Notes under the pieces: generated by a model
Seen by the model: only the letters and a program-made list of their open reading frames with translations
What the model was told of the DNA's origin: nothing
Databases searched by the model: none
Shown: one piece after another, positions 36,101 to 47,356 of the stretch
How positions within the stretch are numbered: position 1 is the stretch's first letter
Layout: each line of letters starts with the position of its first letter
NCBI GenBank assembly: GCA_021234155.1
Contig: JAJEKV010000055.1
Location: forward strand, 250,001-314,000
Origin: Isoetes taiwanensis
Taxonomy: Eukaryota > Streptophyta > Lycopodiopsida > Isoetales > Isoetaceae
Length of the DNA stretch: 64,000 bases
Reading direction: 5' to 3'
Made by a program: the position numbers and the translations under genes

Positions 36101-39100
36101 ATACCAACTCACCACACATCCGTTGGGCAAAACTTTTGCCTTACATGCACACTTTGTAGGTAGGATTTAATCCGCCTTAGGAAGTTGGGCACCATCAGTA
36201 AGACATCCGGTCAATCCATGGCCCATGAATTTTTAGAGCTTGTTTAAGGTCCATACTAGACTAATCTAGTTTATAGACTAGCTAGTTTATCCCACTACCT
36301 TCGCGGTAGCCAAAGTGGAGGACGCATTATAGGCTTTTAAGTTCTACCACGTCGGGGATCATCATCGTATAACCCGAAGAACCAACTCCCAAAGATAAAC
36401 ATACATTGGCCGGGTTTGAACCCATGACCAAATGCACATTTATTTTGGCATTACTAGGCCTATACCAACTCACCACACATCGGTTGGGCAAAACTTTTTG
36501 CCTTACATGCACACTTTGTAGGTAGGATTTAATCCCCTTTTAGGAAGTTGGGCACCATAGTGTCAGAAGACATCGGTCAATCCATGGCCCATGAATTTTT
36601 AGAGCTTGTTTAAGGTCCATACTAGACTAATGTTGTACAGACTAGCTAGTTTATCCCACTACCTTGCGGTAGCCAAAGTGGAGGACACGTATAGGCTTTT
36701 AAGTTCTACCACGTCGGGGATCATCATCGTATAACCCCAGTAACCAACTCCCAAAGATAAACATACATTGGCAAGGTTTGAACCCATGACCAAATGCACA
36801 TTTATTTTGGCATTACTAAGCCTATACCAACTCACCACACATCCGTTGGGCAAAACTTTTGCCTTACATGCACACTTTGTAGGTAGGATTTAATCCCGCC
36901 TTAGGAAGTTGGGCACCATAGCGCTTTTGTAAGCACCCGGTCAATCCATGGCCCATGAATTTTTAGAGCTTGTTTAAGGTCCATACTAGACTAATCTTGT
37001 ACAGACTAGCTAGTTTATAGACTAGCTAGTTTATCCCACTACCTTGCGGTAGCCAAAGTGGAAGACACGTATAGGCTTTTAAGTTCTACCACGTCGGGGA
37101 TCATCATCGTATAACCCCAGTAACCAACTCCCAAAGATAAACATACATTGGCCAAGTTTGAACCCATGACCAAATGCACATTTATTTTGGCATTACTAGG
37201 CCTATACCAACTCACCACACATCCGTTGGGCAAAACTTTTGCCTTACATGCACACTTTGTAGGTAGGATTTAATCCCGCCTTAGGAAGTTAGGCACCCGG
37301 TCAATCCATGACCCATGAATTTTTTAGAGCTTGTTTAAGGTCCATACTAGACTAATCTTGTACAGACTAGCTAGTTTATCCCACTACCTTGCGGTAGCCA
37401 AAGTGGAGGACATTATAGGCTTTTAAGTTCTACCACGTGGGGGATCATCAGCAATAACCAACTCCCAAAGATAAACATACATTGGCCAGGTTTGAACCCA
37501 TGACCAAATGCACATTTATTTTGGCATTACTAGGCCTATACCAACTCACCACACATTGTTTGGGCAAAACTTTTTGCCTTACATGCACACTTTGTAGGTA
37601 GGATTTAATCCCGCCTTAGGAAGTTGGGCACCATACTAAGGAAGACCGGTCAATCCATGGCCCATTAATTTGTTAGAGCTTGTTTAAGGTCCATACTAGA
37701 CTAATCTTGTATAGACTAGCAAGTTTATCCCACCGCCTTGCGGCAGCCAAAGTGGAGGACACGTATAGGCTTTTAAGTTCTACCACGTCGGGGATCATCA
37801 TCGTATAACCCCAATAACCAACTCCCAAAGATAAACATACATTGGCAAGGTTTGAACCCATGACCAAATGCACATTTATTTTGGCATTACTAGGCCTATA
37901 CCAACTCACCACACATCCGTTGGGCAAAACTTTTGCCTTACATGCACACTTTGTAGGTAGGATATAATCCCACCTTAGGAAGTTGGGCACCATAGCTCCG
38001 TAAGGCGGCGGTCAATCCATGGCCCATGATTTTTTAGAGCTTGTTTAAGGTCCATACTAGACTAATCTTGTACAGACTAGCTAGTTTATCCCACTACCTT
38101 TGGCGGTAGCCAAAGTGGAGGACACGTATAGGCTTTTAAGTTCTACCCACGTGGGATCATCATCATTATAACCCCAAGAACCAACTCCCAAAGATAAACA
38201 TACATTGGCCAGTTTGAACCCATGACCAAATGCACATTTATTTTGGCATTACTAGGCCTATACCAACTCACCACACATCCGTTGGGCAAAATTTTTTGCC
38301 TTACATGCACACTTTGTAGGTAGGATTTAATCCGCCTTAGGAAGTTGGGCACCATAGCGCTGTAAGACTGCACGGTCTATCCATGGCCCATGAATTTTTT
38401 AGAGCTTGTTTAAGGTCCATACTAGACTAATCTTGTACAGACTAGCTAGTTTATCCCATTACCTTGCGGTAGCCAAAATGGACGACACGTATAGGCTTTT
38501 AAGTTCTACCACGTCGGGGATCATCATCGTATAACCCCAGTAACCAACTCCCAAAGATAAACATACATTGGCCAGGTTTGAACCCATGACCAAATGCACA
38601 TTTATTTTGGCATTACTAGGCCTATACCAACTCACGACACATCCAGTTGGGCAAAACTTTTGCCTTACATGCACACTTTGTAGGTAGGATTTAATCCCGC
38701 CTTAGGAAGTTGGGCACCATAAGCGGTGTAAGGCAGTAGGTCAATCCATGGCCCATGAATTTTTTAGAGCTTGTTTAAGGTCCATACTAGACTAATCTTG
38801 TACAGACTAGCTAGTTTATCCCACTACCTTGCGGCAGCCAAAGTGGAGGACACTTATAGGCTTTTAAGTTCTACCACGTCGGGGATCATCATCGTATAAC
38901 CCCAGTAACCAACTCCCAAAGATAAACATACATTGGCCAGGTTTGAACCCATGACCAAATGCACATTTATTTTGGCATTACTAGGCCTATACCAACTCAC
39001 CACACATCCGTTGCGCAAAACTTTTGCCTTATATGCACACTTTGTAGGTAGGATTTAATCGCTTTAGGAAGTTGGGCACCATAGCGTTGTCTTACAGGCG

Positions 39101-40740
39101 GTCAATCCATGGCCCATGAATTTTTTAGAGCTTGTTTAAGGCCCATACTAGACTAATCTTGTAGAGACTAGCTAGTTTATCCCACTACCTTGCGGTAGCC
39201 AAAGTGGAGGACACGTATAGGCTTTTAAGTTCTACCACGTCGGGGATCATCATCGTATAACCCCAGTAACCAACTCCCAAATATAAACATACATTGGCCA
39301 GGTTTGAACCCATGACCAAATGCACATTTATTTTGGCATTACTAGGCCTATACCAACTCACCACACATCCGTTGGGCAAAACTTTTGCCTTACATGCACA
39401 CTTTGTAGGCAGGATTTAATCCCGCCTTAGGAAGTTAGGCACCATAGCGCTGTAAGACAGCGGTCTATCCATGGCCCATGAATTTTTTAGAGCTTGTTTA
39501 AGGTCCATACTAGACTAATCTTGTACAGACTAGCTAGTTTATCCCACTACCTTACGGCAGCCAAAGTGGAGGACACGTATAGGCTTTTAAGTTCTACCAC
39601 GTCGGGGATCATCATCGTATAACCCCAGTAACCAACTCCCAAATATAAACATACATTGGCCAGGTTTGAACCCATGACCAAATGCACATTTATTTTGGCA
39701 TTACTAGGCCTATACCAACTCACCACACATCCGTTGGGCAAAACTTTTGCCTTACATGCACACTTTGTAGGCAGGATTTAATCATGTTTAGGAAGTTAGG
39801 CACCATAGCAAAGTGGAGGACATGTAAGACAGCGGTCTATCCATGGCCCATGAATTTTTTAGAGCTTGTTTAAGGTCCATACTAGACTAATCTTGTACAG
39901 ACTAGCTAGTTTATCCCACTACCTTACGGCAGCCAAAGTGGAGGACACGTATAGGCTTTTAAGTTCTACCACGTCGGGGATCATCATCGTATAACCCCAG
40001 TAACCAACTCCCAAATATAAACATACATTGGCCAGGTTTGAACCCATGACCAAATGCACATTTATTTTGGCATTACTAGGCCTATACCAACTCACCACAC
40101 ATCCGTTGGGCAAAACTTTTGCCTTACATGCACACTTTGTAGGCAGGATTTAATCCCGCCTTAGGAAGTTAGGCACCATAGCGCTGTAAGACAACGGTCT
40201 ATCCATGGCCCATTAATTTTTTAGAGCTTGTTTAAGGTCCATACTAGACTAATCTTGTATAGACTAGCTAGTTTATCCCACTACCTTGCGGCAGCCAAAG
40301 TGGAGGGCATTATAGGCCAAGTTCTACCACATTAAAGGGATCATCATTTAAGTTCTACAACTCCCAAAGATAAACATACATTGGCGGGTTTGATGACCAA
40401 ATGCACATTTATTTTGGCATTACTAGGCCTATACCAGAACCAACTGGGCAAAAGACCTTAAACATGCACACTTTTGGCAAGGTTTGATCCCAGTTAGGCA
40501 CCAAATGCAAAATCCATTTATTTTGGCTTGTTTAAGGTTACTAGGCTAATCTTGTATAGAACTAGTTTATCCCACTACCGGATTGACCAAAAACTTTTTT
40601 GCCTCCATACATTTATGGCATTACTAGGCCTATACCAACTCCACACAGCAAAATAAACATGGATTTAGGTTTAATCCCGCCTTAGGAAGTTAGGCACCAT
40701 AGCGCTCAGAAGACATCCGGTCTATCCATATTTTGCCTTA
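33111..40740 (-). repeat. Satellite-like tandem array, ~20 monomers of about 362 bp, minus orientation
   Basis: The word TCGGGGATCATCATC recurs about every 362 bp (range about 340-382) from 33.46 to 39.97 kb. The monomers are more than 90% alike over most of their length and degrade at both edges. Reading the minus strand, each well-preserved monomer has GTGGTGAGTTGGTATAGG (box A-like) and, 53 bases on, GGTTCAAACC (box B-like), plus a GGCAAAAGTTTTGCC palindrome just upstream of box A. This suggests origin from a tRNA-related SINE. Two stretches (34680-34860 and 40310-40740) are scrambled mosaics of monomer pieces. Recurrent 61-64-codon ORFs are by-products of the repeat. Confidence 0.9.
35686..35748 (-). 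promoter_or_regulatory. Example Pol III-type internal promoter in a monomer (box A and box B)
   Basis: Box A-like TGGTGAGTTGG is the complement of 35738-35748. Box B-like GGTTCAAACC is the complement of 35686-35695 and fits GGTTCRANNC. Start-to-start spacing is 53 bases, a little longer than in a typical tRNA. The pair recurs in almost every monomer. Confidence 0.6.
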
Positions 40741-41880
40741 AATGGATACATTATAGGTTATATGGCCATGATCCACCATTGGCAAGGTAGTAAAACTTGT
40801 GCCTATACATGTCCTCCACTTTGTCCGCCATGATATGGCAGGATAATGCTCCACAATAATAATAATTGTGTGAGTATGCACCAAAGTAAAATTGGCTTCC
40901 ATGTATCTTTGGGGCTGGTATTTTTCGTTGTTGCCTAAAAATTCCCAGAGCTTCTAGACCAATCTTGTATAGGGATTCTATCTGCCTACAAAGTGTGCGG
41001 GTGTATGGCTAAAGTTTTTGCCCAACGGATGTGTGGTGAGTTCATTATAGGCCTAGTAATGCCAAAATAAATGTGCACTTGGTCGGGGGTTCAAAGCAGG
41101 CAAAGTGTATGTTTATATTTGGGAGTTGGTTCTTGAGGTTATCGGCCATGATCCCCGACGTGGTAGAACTTGTGTCTATACGTGTCCTCCACTTTGTCTG
41201 CCATATGGCAGCAGGATAAGCTCCACAATAATAATAATTGTGTGAGTATGCACCAGTAAAAATTGGCTTCCATGTATACTGGGGCTGGTATACTGGTTGT
41301 TGCCTAAAAATTCCCCGACTTCCTGAGGCGGGATTCTATCCTGCCTATGGCTAAAGTTTTGCCCAACGGATGTGTGGTGAGTTGGTATAGGCCTAGTAAT
41401 GGGTGCACTTGGTGGGGTTCAAACCCAGTGAGCCGGGTATGTTTATATTTGGGAGTTGGTTACTGGGGTTATACGGCCATGATCCCCGACGTGGTAGAAC
41501 TTGTGCCTATACATGTCCTCCACTTTGTCTGCCATATGGCAGCATAATAAGCTCCACAATAATAATAATTGTGTGAGTATGCACCAGTAAAAATTGGCTT
41601 CTATGTATACTGGGGCTGGTATACTGGTTGTTGCCTAAAAATTCCCCGACTTCCTGAGGCGGGATTCTATCCTGCCTATAAAGTGTGCGTGTATGGCTAA
41701 AGTTTTGCCCAACGGATGTGTGGTGAGTTGGTATAGGCCTAGTAATGCCAAAATAAATGTGCACTTGGTCGGGGGTTCAAACCCGACCAGTGTATGTTTA
41801 TATTTGGGAGTTGGTTACTGGGCCCCGACGTGGTAGAACTTGTGCCTATACATGTCCTCCACTTTGTCTGCCATATGGAA
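40741..41880 (+). repeat. Inverted extension of the array: about three diverged monomers in plus orientation
   Basis: The same monomer family now reads on the + strand. TGGTGAGTTGG and GGTTCAAACC occur at 41721-41731 and 41774-41783, and equivalents near 41030-41100 and 41370-41420. Landmark CCCCGACGTGGTAGAAC recurs at about 41154, 41485 and 41824, giving periods near 331 and 339 bp. These copies carry a segment absent from the minus-strand monomers (CCACAATAATAATAATTGTG). They form an older or different subfamily joined tail to tail with the main array. Confidence 0.8.
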
Positions 41881-42150
41881 AGCATATAGGTGGGGGTCAT
41901 TTTTTATGTCAGCGACAGTGGGTGCTTAGGGGGTGCTTTAGGTGATGGCCCTTTTTTGTTTTTTGAAGGGTCGAAGAATTTGTGAAGGGTTGAAGAACGG
42001 TGAAGAACCCGCGAAAGGTTTGGCTCTCCCATCCGAATTGGGAAATTCGTTGGCCATGTCAGCGATCCGGCTGTAGGGGTTGATTCTCCCGCTCCAATTT
42101 GGCGGGTTGAAGCAGCTCCAAGAAAATTTTGAAAATTAGATGGAGAATAG
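41881..42150. other. Spacer before the transposase-like gene
   Basis: GC-moderate sequence with repeated GAAGGGT(C/T)GAAGAA words and two TGTCAGCGA words (41909, 42057). It may be the 5' non-coding part of the mobile gene that follows. No terminal inverted repeat could be matched. Confidence 0.3.
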
Positions 42151-42187
42151 TTGGCTTACCAAAAACAATTTCGATGCAATTCAATGG

Positions 42188-43307
42188 ATTTGGTTGAAAA
42201 ATACGCTGCTGAATTTGCAGCACAGTTTGATGGCCAAGATCCAGAAGACCTTGCTGCTGCTCTTGGTATTGATCTGGATGAATTCCTCCCAAATTTTGAT
42301 GTGCAGCATGAGGTTTCAAATCCACTGTATGCTCATGAAATTGTGGATCCTGCAAATTGTGAAACTGCAAATTTGGTACCTTCATCTCCAGTTTATTTAG
42401 TTCCTGAACCCGCTATCACATGCTCTGATGATTGCAAGAAGGTATGCAATTGTGCATCCCCAAATACTGCATGTAGAAGAATTCTAGCAGCCAGAAGGAG
42501 ATTACAAAGGAAGAGAAAGAGAGAGCAAGAGAAATTTGTCCTCGAATCCAATAAGGGCAAAGAAAAACTCACCACCGGTGTAAAACAAAAATTGGCCAAG
42601 CAAATTGTGGATTTCACCAATAAGGTATGCCTTAATTTGAATTTTGAGGATAGAAAAGAGGTTTTGCAAGAGCGTGTAGCGACTTCCCGAATATGGTATC
42701 ATAGGAAATAAAGAATTAAATGTGTACAAGCATGTTGTTAACAATGTGAAGGAGACTCTTGCTGTCAAGAAACGTTGCAGGACTCAGGATATCAATCAAG
42801 CAAGGTCCTCCACCTTGATGATGGCGGTCACTGAATGTAGCAATCGTCTTCTTCCGCCGCAAGGGTTCTAAACTTGAAAAGAAGGGTTGTATGTCTTCTT
42901 TGTGGACAAGAGGAGATTGGCTGAGATTGGAGGACTACGGTCCATGTTCAATAAGAAGTCTAGATCGATAGGCTCTCCATGAAGACCGAGAAAAGGTATA
43001 TAACTTTTTGGATCTAAAACCCGTGTCTCTCCTAATAAAAGGCAAGTCATCAAATTAAGGAGACATTTGAATGGGCAGAAAGTATCAAAGCCTTATAACT
43101 TGCATGCAATTCACTTCTTGGAAGAATCACAGGTACTTGATGCTTTATTTGTTATGAAATTTGGATTTCATTCATCATGGATTGCTTTTTAAAACACAGG
43201 TAATGTTTTATAAAAGATTCAAACGTGTATATCCGGACATGAAGATAGGTTTGAGGTTGTTTGAAACCTTGAAGCCTAAATTTGTTAGAAGACTCAAGGA
43301 TAGAGAG
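42188..43307 (+). pseudogene. Decayed, spliced transposase-like gene
   Basis: An ATG at 42188 opens MDLVEKYAAEFAAQFDGQDP, an acidic N-terminal region ending in a Cys cluster (CSDDCKKVCNCASPNTACRR) and a basic coiled segment (RRRLQRKRKREQEK). After a frameshift near 42690 come YKHVVNNVKETLAVKKR and, across plausible introns (GT at about 43132, AG at about 43199), FYKRFKRVYPDMKIGLRLFE and TLKPKFVRRLKDRE. The last block recalls uncharacterised transposase-like proteins of seed-free plants and invertebrates; that is a weak resemblance from memory. Coding stops where the second 0.7-kb repeat begins. Confidence 0.35.
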
Positions 43308-44026
43308 ACGAGCCATCTCGGTCTCCCCAAAGGAGAATAAATCCATTTGTGCTTTTGTGCACAAAAAAGACAAGGGAATTCTCACCAAATACCATAGGCC
43401 TACTTTTTTCTTACCTCACACTAGCATTCACACCTTAGAAATTGGCACCATGAAAACCAAATCAGTATCAACCCCAACTTGTTGCAAATTCCCCTGGTCC
43501 CAGGTCCACTGCATTCTCAGAGTGATGCTTCCTAGAAGCTTCCTATCTCGGCTCCAGTTTCATCTTTCATGTTTCAACTTAGCATTTTACATTTTAACTC
43601 AGTGTTAGATGTATCATTGTTTTATATATGTATATCCTTGCCTCTCCATGAACCATATTTCCATGAACACCATATCACACGTCCATTATGTTTGGCAACA
43701 AGCATGTCCAGAAGGAACTATATCCCCATGAACACCGAATCACACGTCAGTATATTTGGCACCAAGCTGATGTTAGAGCCAACAAATGGGATGTGAACTC
43801 CTTGTCGATGAATAGACATTTGCCATCAGGCACTCAAACTAGGGTGCAATAGTGGTACGGAAACATGTAATTGCTACTTTTAAAGCATAGGATTGAGTCA
43901 ACATTAGATCTCAATCATTGCTTTTGTGCTTTTTTGGATATAAATACATGGTACAATCTTTTTATAAAAATAGAAGAGATATGGTAGCATTATAGGCTAT
44001 GGTGCACATTTGTCCCATTATTGTTA
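43308..44026 (+). repeat. 0.7-kb dispersed repeat, copy 2
   Basis: Direct-orientation partner of 31975-32713. It starts inside the transposase-like reading frame and ends at CCCATTATTGTTA. The 24-bp unit that is doubled in copy 1 is single here. Confidence 0.8.
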
Positions 44027-44070
44027 CTACTAGAAAAAGTGCCCAGCGTTGCTGGGCTTCTGTTGGGATT
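44027..44070 (+). mobile_element. CACTA/EnSpm-like terminus
   Basis: TACTACTAGAAAAAGTGCCC followed by the short hairpin GCCCAGC-GTT-GCTGGGC closely resembles the CACTACTAGAAAA start of CACTA elements, with the first C changed to T. The other end was not found, so the element may be truncated or the match fortuitous. Confidence 0.35.
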
Positions 44071-44304
44071 AAATAAGAGCTATATTGTTCAAGCAATGTT
44101 GAGCTTTGTCCTACTACAAACCCTTGAAATTATACCTTGACATTATGGCATTGATTTCCTAAAAAGTATAGTTGTTTCAAAACTTGTCAGTATATTCTTC
44201 AACCAATGGTCTCCTCGATTTTTAGTTCAATCGTACCAGCACACTGCATGTGTCAATATGAAGTTAAAGCAATAATATCATTGAATTCACCTCATTCATA
44301 CTTG
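44071..44304. other. Non-coding sequence
   Basis: No gene or repeat recognised before the tetranucleotide tract. Confidence 0.3.
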
Positions 44305-44429
<125 letters not shown>

Positions 44430-45313
44430 GGTCAGTGTTGCCATATTTTTTTTTTTTTTTGAGATGTCTATGTCCGATATTTTATATTAAGTAAAGCAAT
44501 CTGTTGAGAATTTTACAATGTCCTCAACTATAATGGAATGATATACAGGATTCTATTCAAGTATTTTCGACCTTCAATTTTTCGAAGATTTATGTACTTA
44601 GATTATGGCTTTACCATTCGAATTTATTGCTAATTTGAATACATTAACAGCGTGCTAGTTCTGAAGATGCGTATAATCGACCGAGGTAGAGAATATATGT
44701 ACCTTCAAATGGCACTTGAATATGACGCGAAATGTCAAAAAAACAAAAAAGCTGCCGAGCTCCTTTCGTTGTTCTCAATGGTGAATGTGAAAACATGCTT
44801 GTAAGATTTCTTGGATGGATGTCAATCCAATCATATTATTAACTGTGTCGTATTTTATACTTTAAATTTTACAATTAGGGTTTTCAATTCGATGGCAAAG
44901 GTTATGTCATTTAACAAAGGTGGAAGGGCCCCTGGTTGGAAATATTTTCTACTCCATGTTGGTTGCATCCTTTAACCCTGCGTGGTGAAATAAATGTGAT
45001 TACTTTCTGTTTACACTTTCTGTCCAACTTGTGGGCCAATGCTGATCGGAAACAAGCCATCCCTGAAGCCCATGTAAGGCTATGCCTACATTAAATTACA
45101 TGCATCATGTTCTGATGCGATAGATTATAATTACAATCTGGGTCTGTAATAAGGCCAAATCACCACCCTTGAACATTGCGGGTGCTTAAGCCAAGTTCTC
45201 ATTTGGTAATGTATGTTAGCAATTTGGTAATGTATGTTAGCAGTTCGCGTCTATGCATTGGCCGAGGACATGTGGATAACTCTTTCAATATTCAGAGGAT
45301 TGACATCAATTCT
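44430..45313. other. Non-coding sequence; probable 3' flank of the gene below
   Basis: No coding sequence recognised. A ~20-bp word (AATTTGGTAATGTATGTTAG) occurs twice in tandem near 45200-45241. The part nearest 45313 is probably 3' UTR of the minus-strand gene fragment. Confidence 0.3.
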
Positions 45314-45766
45314 CTACAAATCTAAAAAATGCAATATGGCATCATCACAAATTTCGGAGAGTCCTAGTATGTGACCGCTATTGCGGGAAACTTTAGCAGT
45401 TACGTTTTTAAATTTGTAACCTGCAACTTCAAAATCACTTACATTCCCATAACCAGCCTGCAAATTTGCAATACACCAAAGGTTTAAGCAAACTTAATTA
45501 CATCTAGGCAAACAATGTTAGAGCAAGATCTTGAAATTCCAATTTAAATAAAAAACAGATCTATTATCTCTGTGGTTGGCAGCAAAGGCAAATCTCTATC
45601 GGTTTACATCATGGTATACCTTTGCTTGTGTGATTGCAAGGTCCCCTGTTCCCATATCTACCACAAAGAACATGGCGAAAGAAATGTACCACCTTATCAA
45701 CAATTCTAATACTTTTCCATCAATCAGAGGACGGAACGAATAGTGACCATATTTGGATTTGATCAT
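45314..45766 (-). CDS. Two 3'-terminal exons of an unrecognised gene
   Basis: Minus-strand exons 45766-45620 (147 bp) and 45457-45314 (144 bp) are both bordered by consensus sites (AG before 45766, GT at 45619, AG before 45457) and join in phase 0. They encode MIKSKYGHYSFRPLIDGKVL, a further 29 residues including MFFVVDMGTGDLAITQ, then AGYGNVSDFEVAGYKF, KVSRNSGHILGLSE and a TAG stop. Hydropathy and composition are those of a conserved globular protein. I do not recognise the family. Upstream exons are not found with confidence, though minus-strand LYIPNPTSLFAPRYSPRYPC near 45880 could be another. It is probably a real gene 3' end or a recent duplicate of one. Confidence 0.55.
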
Positions 45767-46497
45767 CTGCATCAATTAGAAATTTTCATTACAATAGAAT
45801 GGAGAGAAGCTTGCCTCAACAATAGGGATATACATTTTGTCAACAGAAATGCATGGATATCTAGGGCTATACCGTGGAGCAAACAAGGAAGTTGGATTAG
45901 GAATATATAGACCCATTTTCCTGGACTGCCATTATCAACTGGACTGCCCATCACCTACCAGGGAAGAGGGCGTAAGTTCAAGCTTTTGTAGGCTAATACT
46001 TCCACGAAGACAATGCTTAGACAAAGGCAATGTTCTACATTTTATACATTACTATGAAGCAACAGTAATTGCACAATGTCATATTCTTTATCGTTTTCCA
46101 GGTTCTCTTTTTTATAGCATTACAAGATCAAATCTGTGGGCTTTATGACAGCAATTTGCAAGTCAAAAATCTACACCTCAGTTATACCTGCAATTTTAAG
46201 CATATGATTTGTCAATTTTAAAAGGAAGAGTTTTAAATGTTATCGCAACAACTCAATGTTTCAATGGGTTTATGACAATCTTTTTTTGGTGTTCTTAAAA
46301 ACCATAAAAAATGCTACATTTGATTTGACAGAGTCGTATATAATTGCATGCAATAGATACAATTTTGTTGGACACTCTGTGGGACATAATCTAAGCCAAT
46401 TTGTCTTGAGAGGAACTTAAAACCACGATGCAACTCTGGCTGATGCACATAAAACAAAAATGCAGAAGGCCAGATGCGCACAAAAAAAAGGGACGTC
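45767..46497. other. Possible intron/upstream part of the unrecognised gene
   Basis: A minus-strand segment (about 45920-45790) reads LYIPNPTSLFAPRYSPRYPC and onward for about 20 residues. Stops interrupt its N-terminal side. Otherwise nothing recognised. Confidence 0.25.
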
Positions 46498-46572
46498 TTA
46501 AGCCAGAAAAGTTTATTTCTTTTAAGCCAGAAAAGTTTATTTCTTTTAAGCCATAAAAGTTTGTTTCTTCCA
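46498..46572 (+). repeat. 26-bp tandem repeat, three copies
   Basis: Unit TAAGCCAGAAAAGTTTATTT plus CTTT occurs three times, the last with two changes. Confidence 0.8.
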
Positions 46573-46589
46573 CGTACAGGCTGCTTTTA

Positions 46590-47275
46590 GATTGTGAGCC
46601 TCTTCCCCCATCCCAGCACTGGCATCTTCAGGTTCCTCAACCACAGTGGAAAAGTGTTTGGATGTGGACATGGGATAAATTGCTCCACCCTAAAGTGTCA
46701 GCGTTGTGATGGCAAATTCTCCATAGATGTGTTCGAGTGAATGTCTTGATTCACAAGATGAACCCTAGAGTCTCAGATCGTTGCCCTCTCTGTGGCCAAC
46801 GTGTTGAAACTATTGAACACTGCTTCTTCTTGTGCGATCATCTATGGCTTGCTTGGGAGTGGATGTTCACTCTTTTCAGTGTGTCTCTTACTAGCCAGGA
46901 GATCCTACTTGCACTTTATCCCCCTGTTTGGCCTAACTTGCGTAAGCGGGCATTTCATCTTGCTTCTAGTTGGATTTTGTAGTCTATTTGGCAGAGGCGA
47001 AGTTTGTGTATTTTCCAAGGTGCACACATCTCTGATCAGCAGCTTCTCCGTTGTGCTCAACAGAAGATCACTAAAGCTTATCGTTGCTCATCTCTAGCTG
47101 ATGATAAAAAAGAGATAATTTGGCAGACGTATTTACGGTGTTCTTCTTATGCATAGACGGGTGTTTTTGCCTAGTTGGGTCAGCCTATCCACTAGGGTTT
47201 TATTCCTGTCTATGCATTGTGTATTGTGCCTTTGTTCTTGTCAATAAAAAGAGCCTCACGTCCTTCAAAAAAAAA
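46590..47275 (+). mobile_element. 5'-truncated LINE fragment with poly(A)
   Basis: Plus-strand coding resembles a LINE ORF2 C-terminus: KSVWMWTWDKLLHPKVS, then CPLCGQRVETIEHCFFLC (zf-RVT zinc-binding motif, open at 46737-46982) and LAWEWMFTLF. A stop near 46980 precedes further related sequence. A 3' UTR with AATAAA (about 47244) ends in A9 at about 47267. Its poly(A) end and zf-RVT motif place it nearer LINE-A than the hairpin-tailed LINE-B. Confidence 0.65.
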
Positions 47276-47356
47276 GGGGGACAAACACTGGAAAGCTCCA
47301 AAGAAAACAATGGCCAGACGAATCAATTGGGATTTAGCTCTTACAATTAAATGAAA

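Noticed and set aside
35208-40113. Repeated 61-64-codon minus-strand ORF (MPNGCVVSWYRPSNAKINVH...) in array monomers
   Set aside because: It is present because the DNA is repeated. Many monomers break it by indels, changes do not favour silent positions, and it overlaps the box A/B motifs.
33111-41880. CRISPR-like regular repeats
   Set aside because: This is a plant genome, and the unit is a 362-bp head-to-tail monomer with no unique spacers.
41881-42150. Terminal inverted repeat of the transposase-like gene
   Set aside because: I looked for an inverted partner of the TGTCAGCGA region near 43.3 kb and found none.
31975-44026. The two 0.7-kb repeats as LTRs of one 12-kb retrotransposon
   Set aside because: There are no TG...CA ends, primer site, polypurine tract or target duplication. 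The interval holds a satellite and a DNA-transposon-like gene rather than gag-pol.
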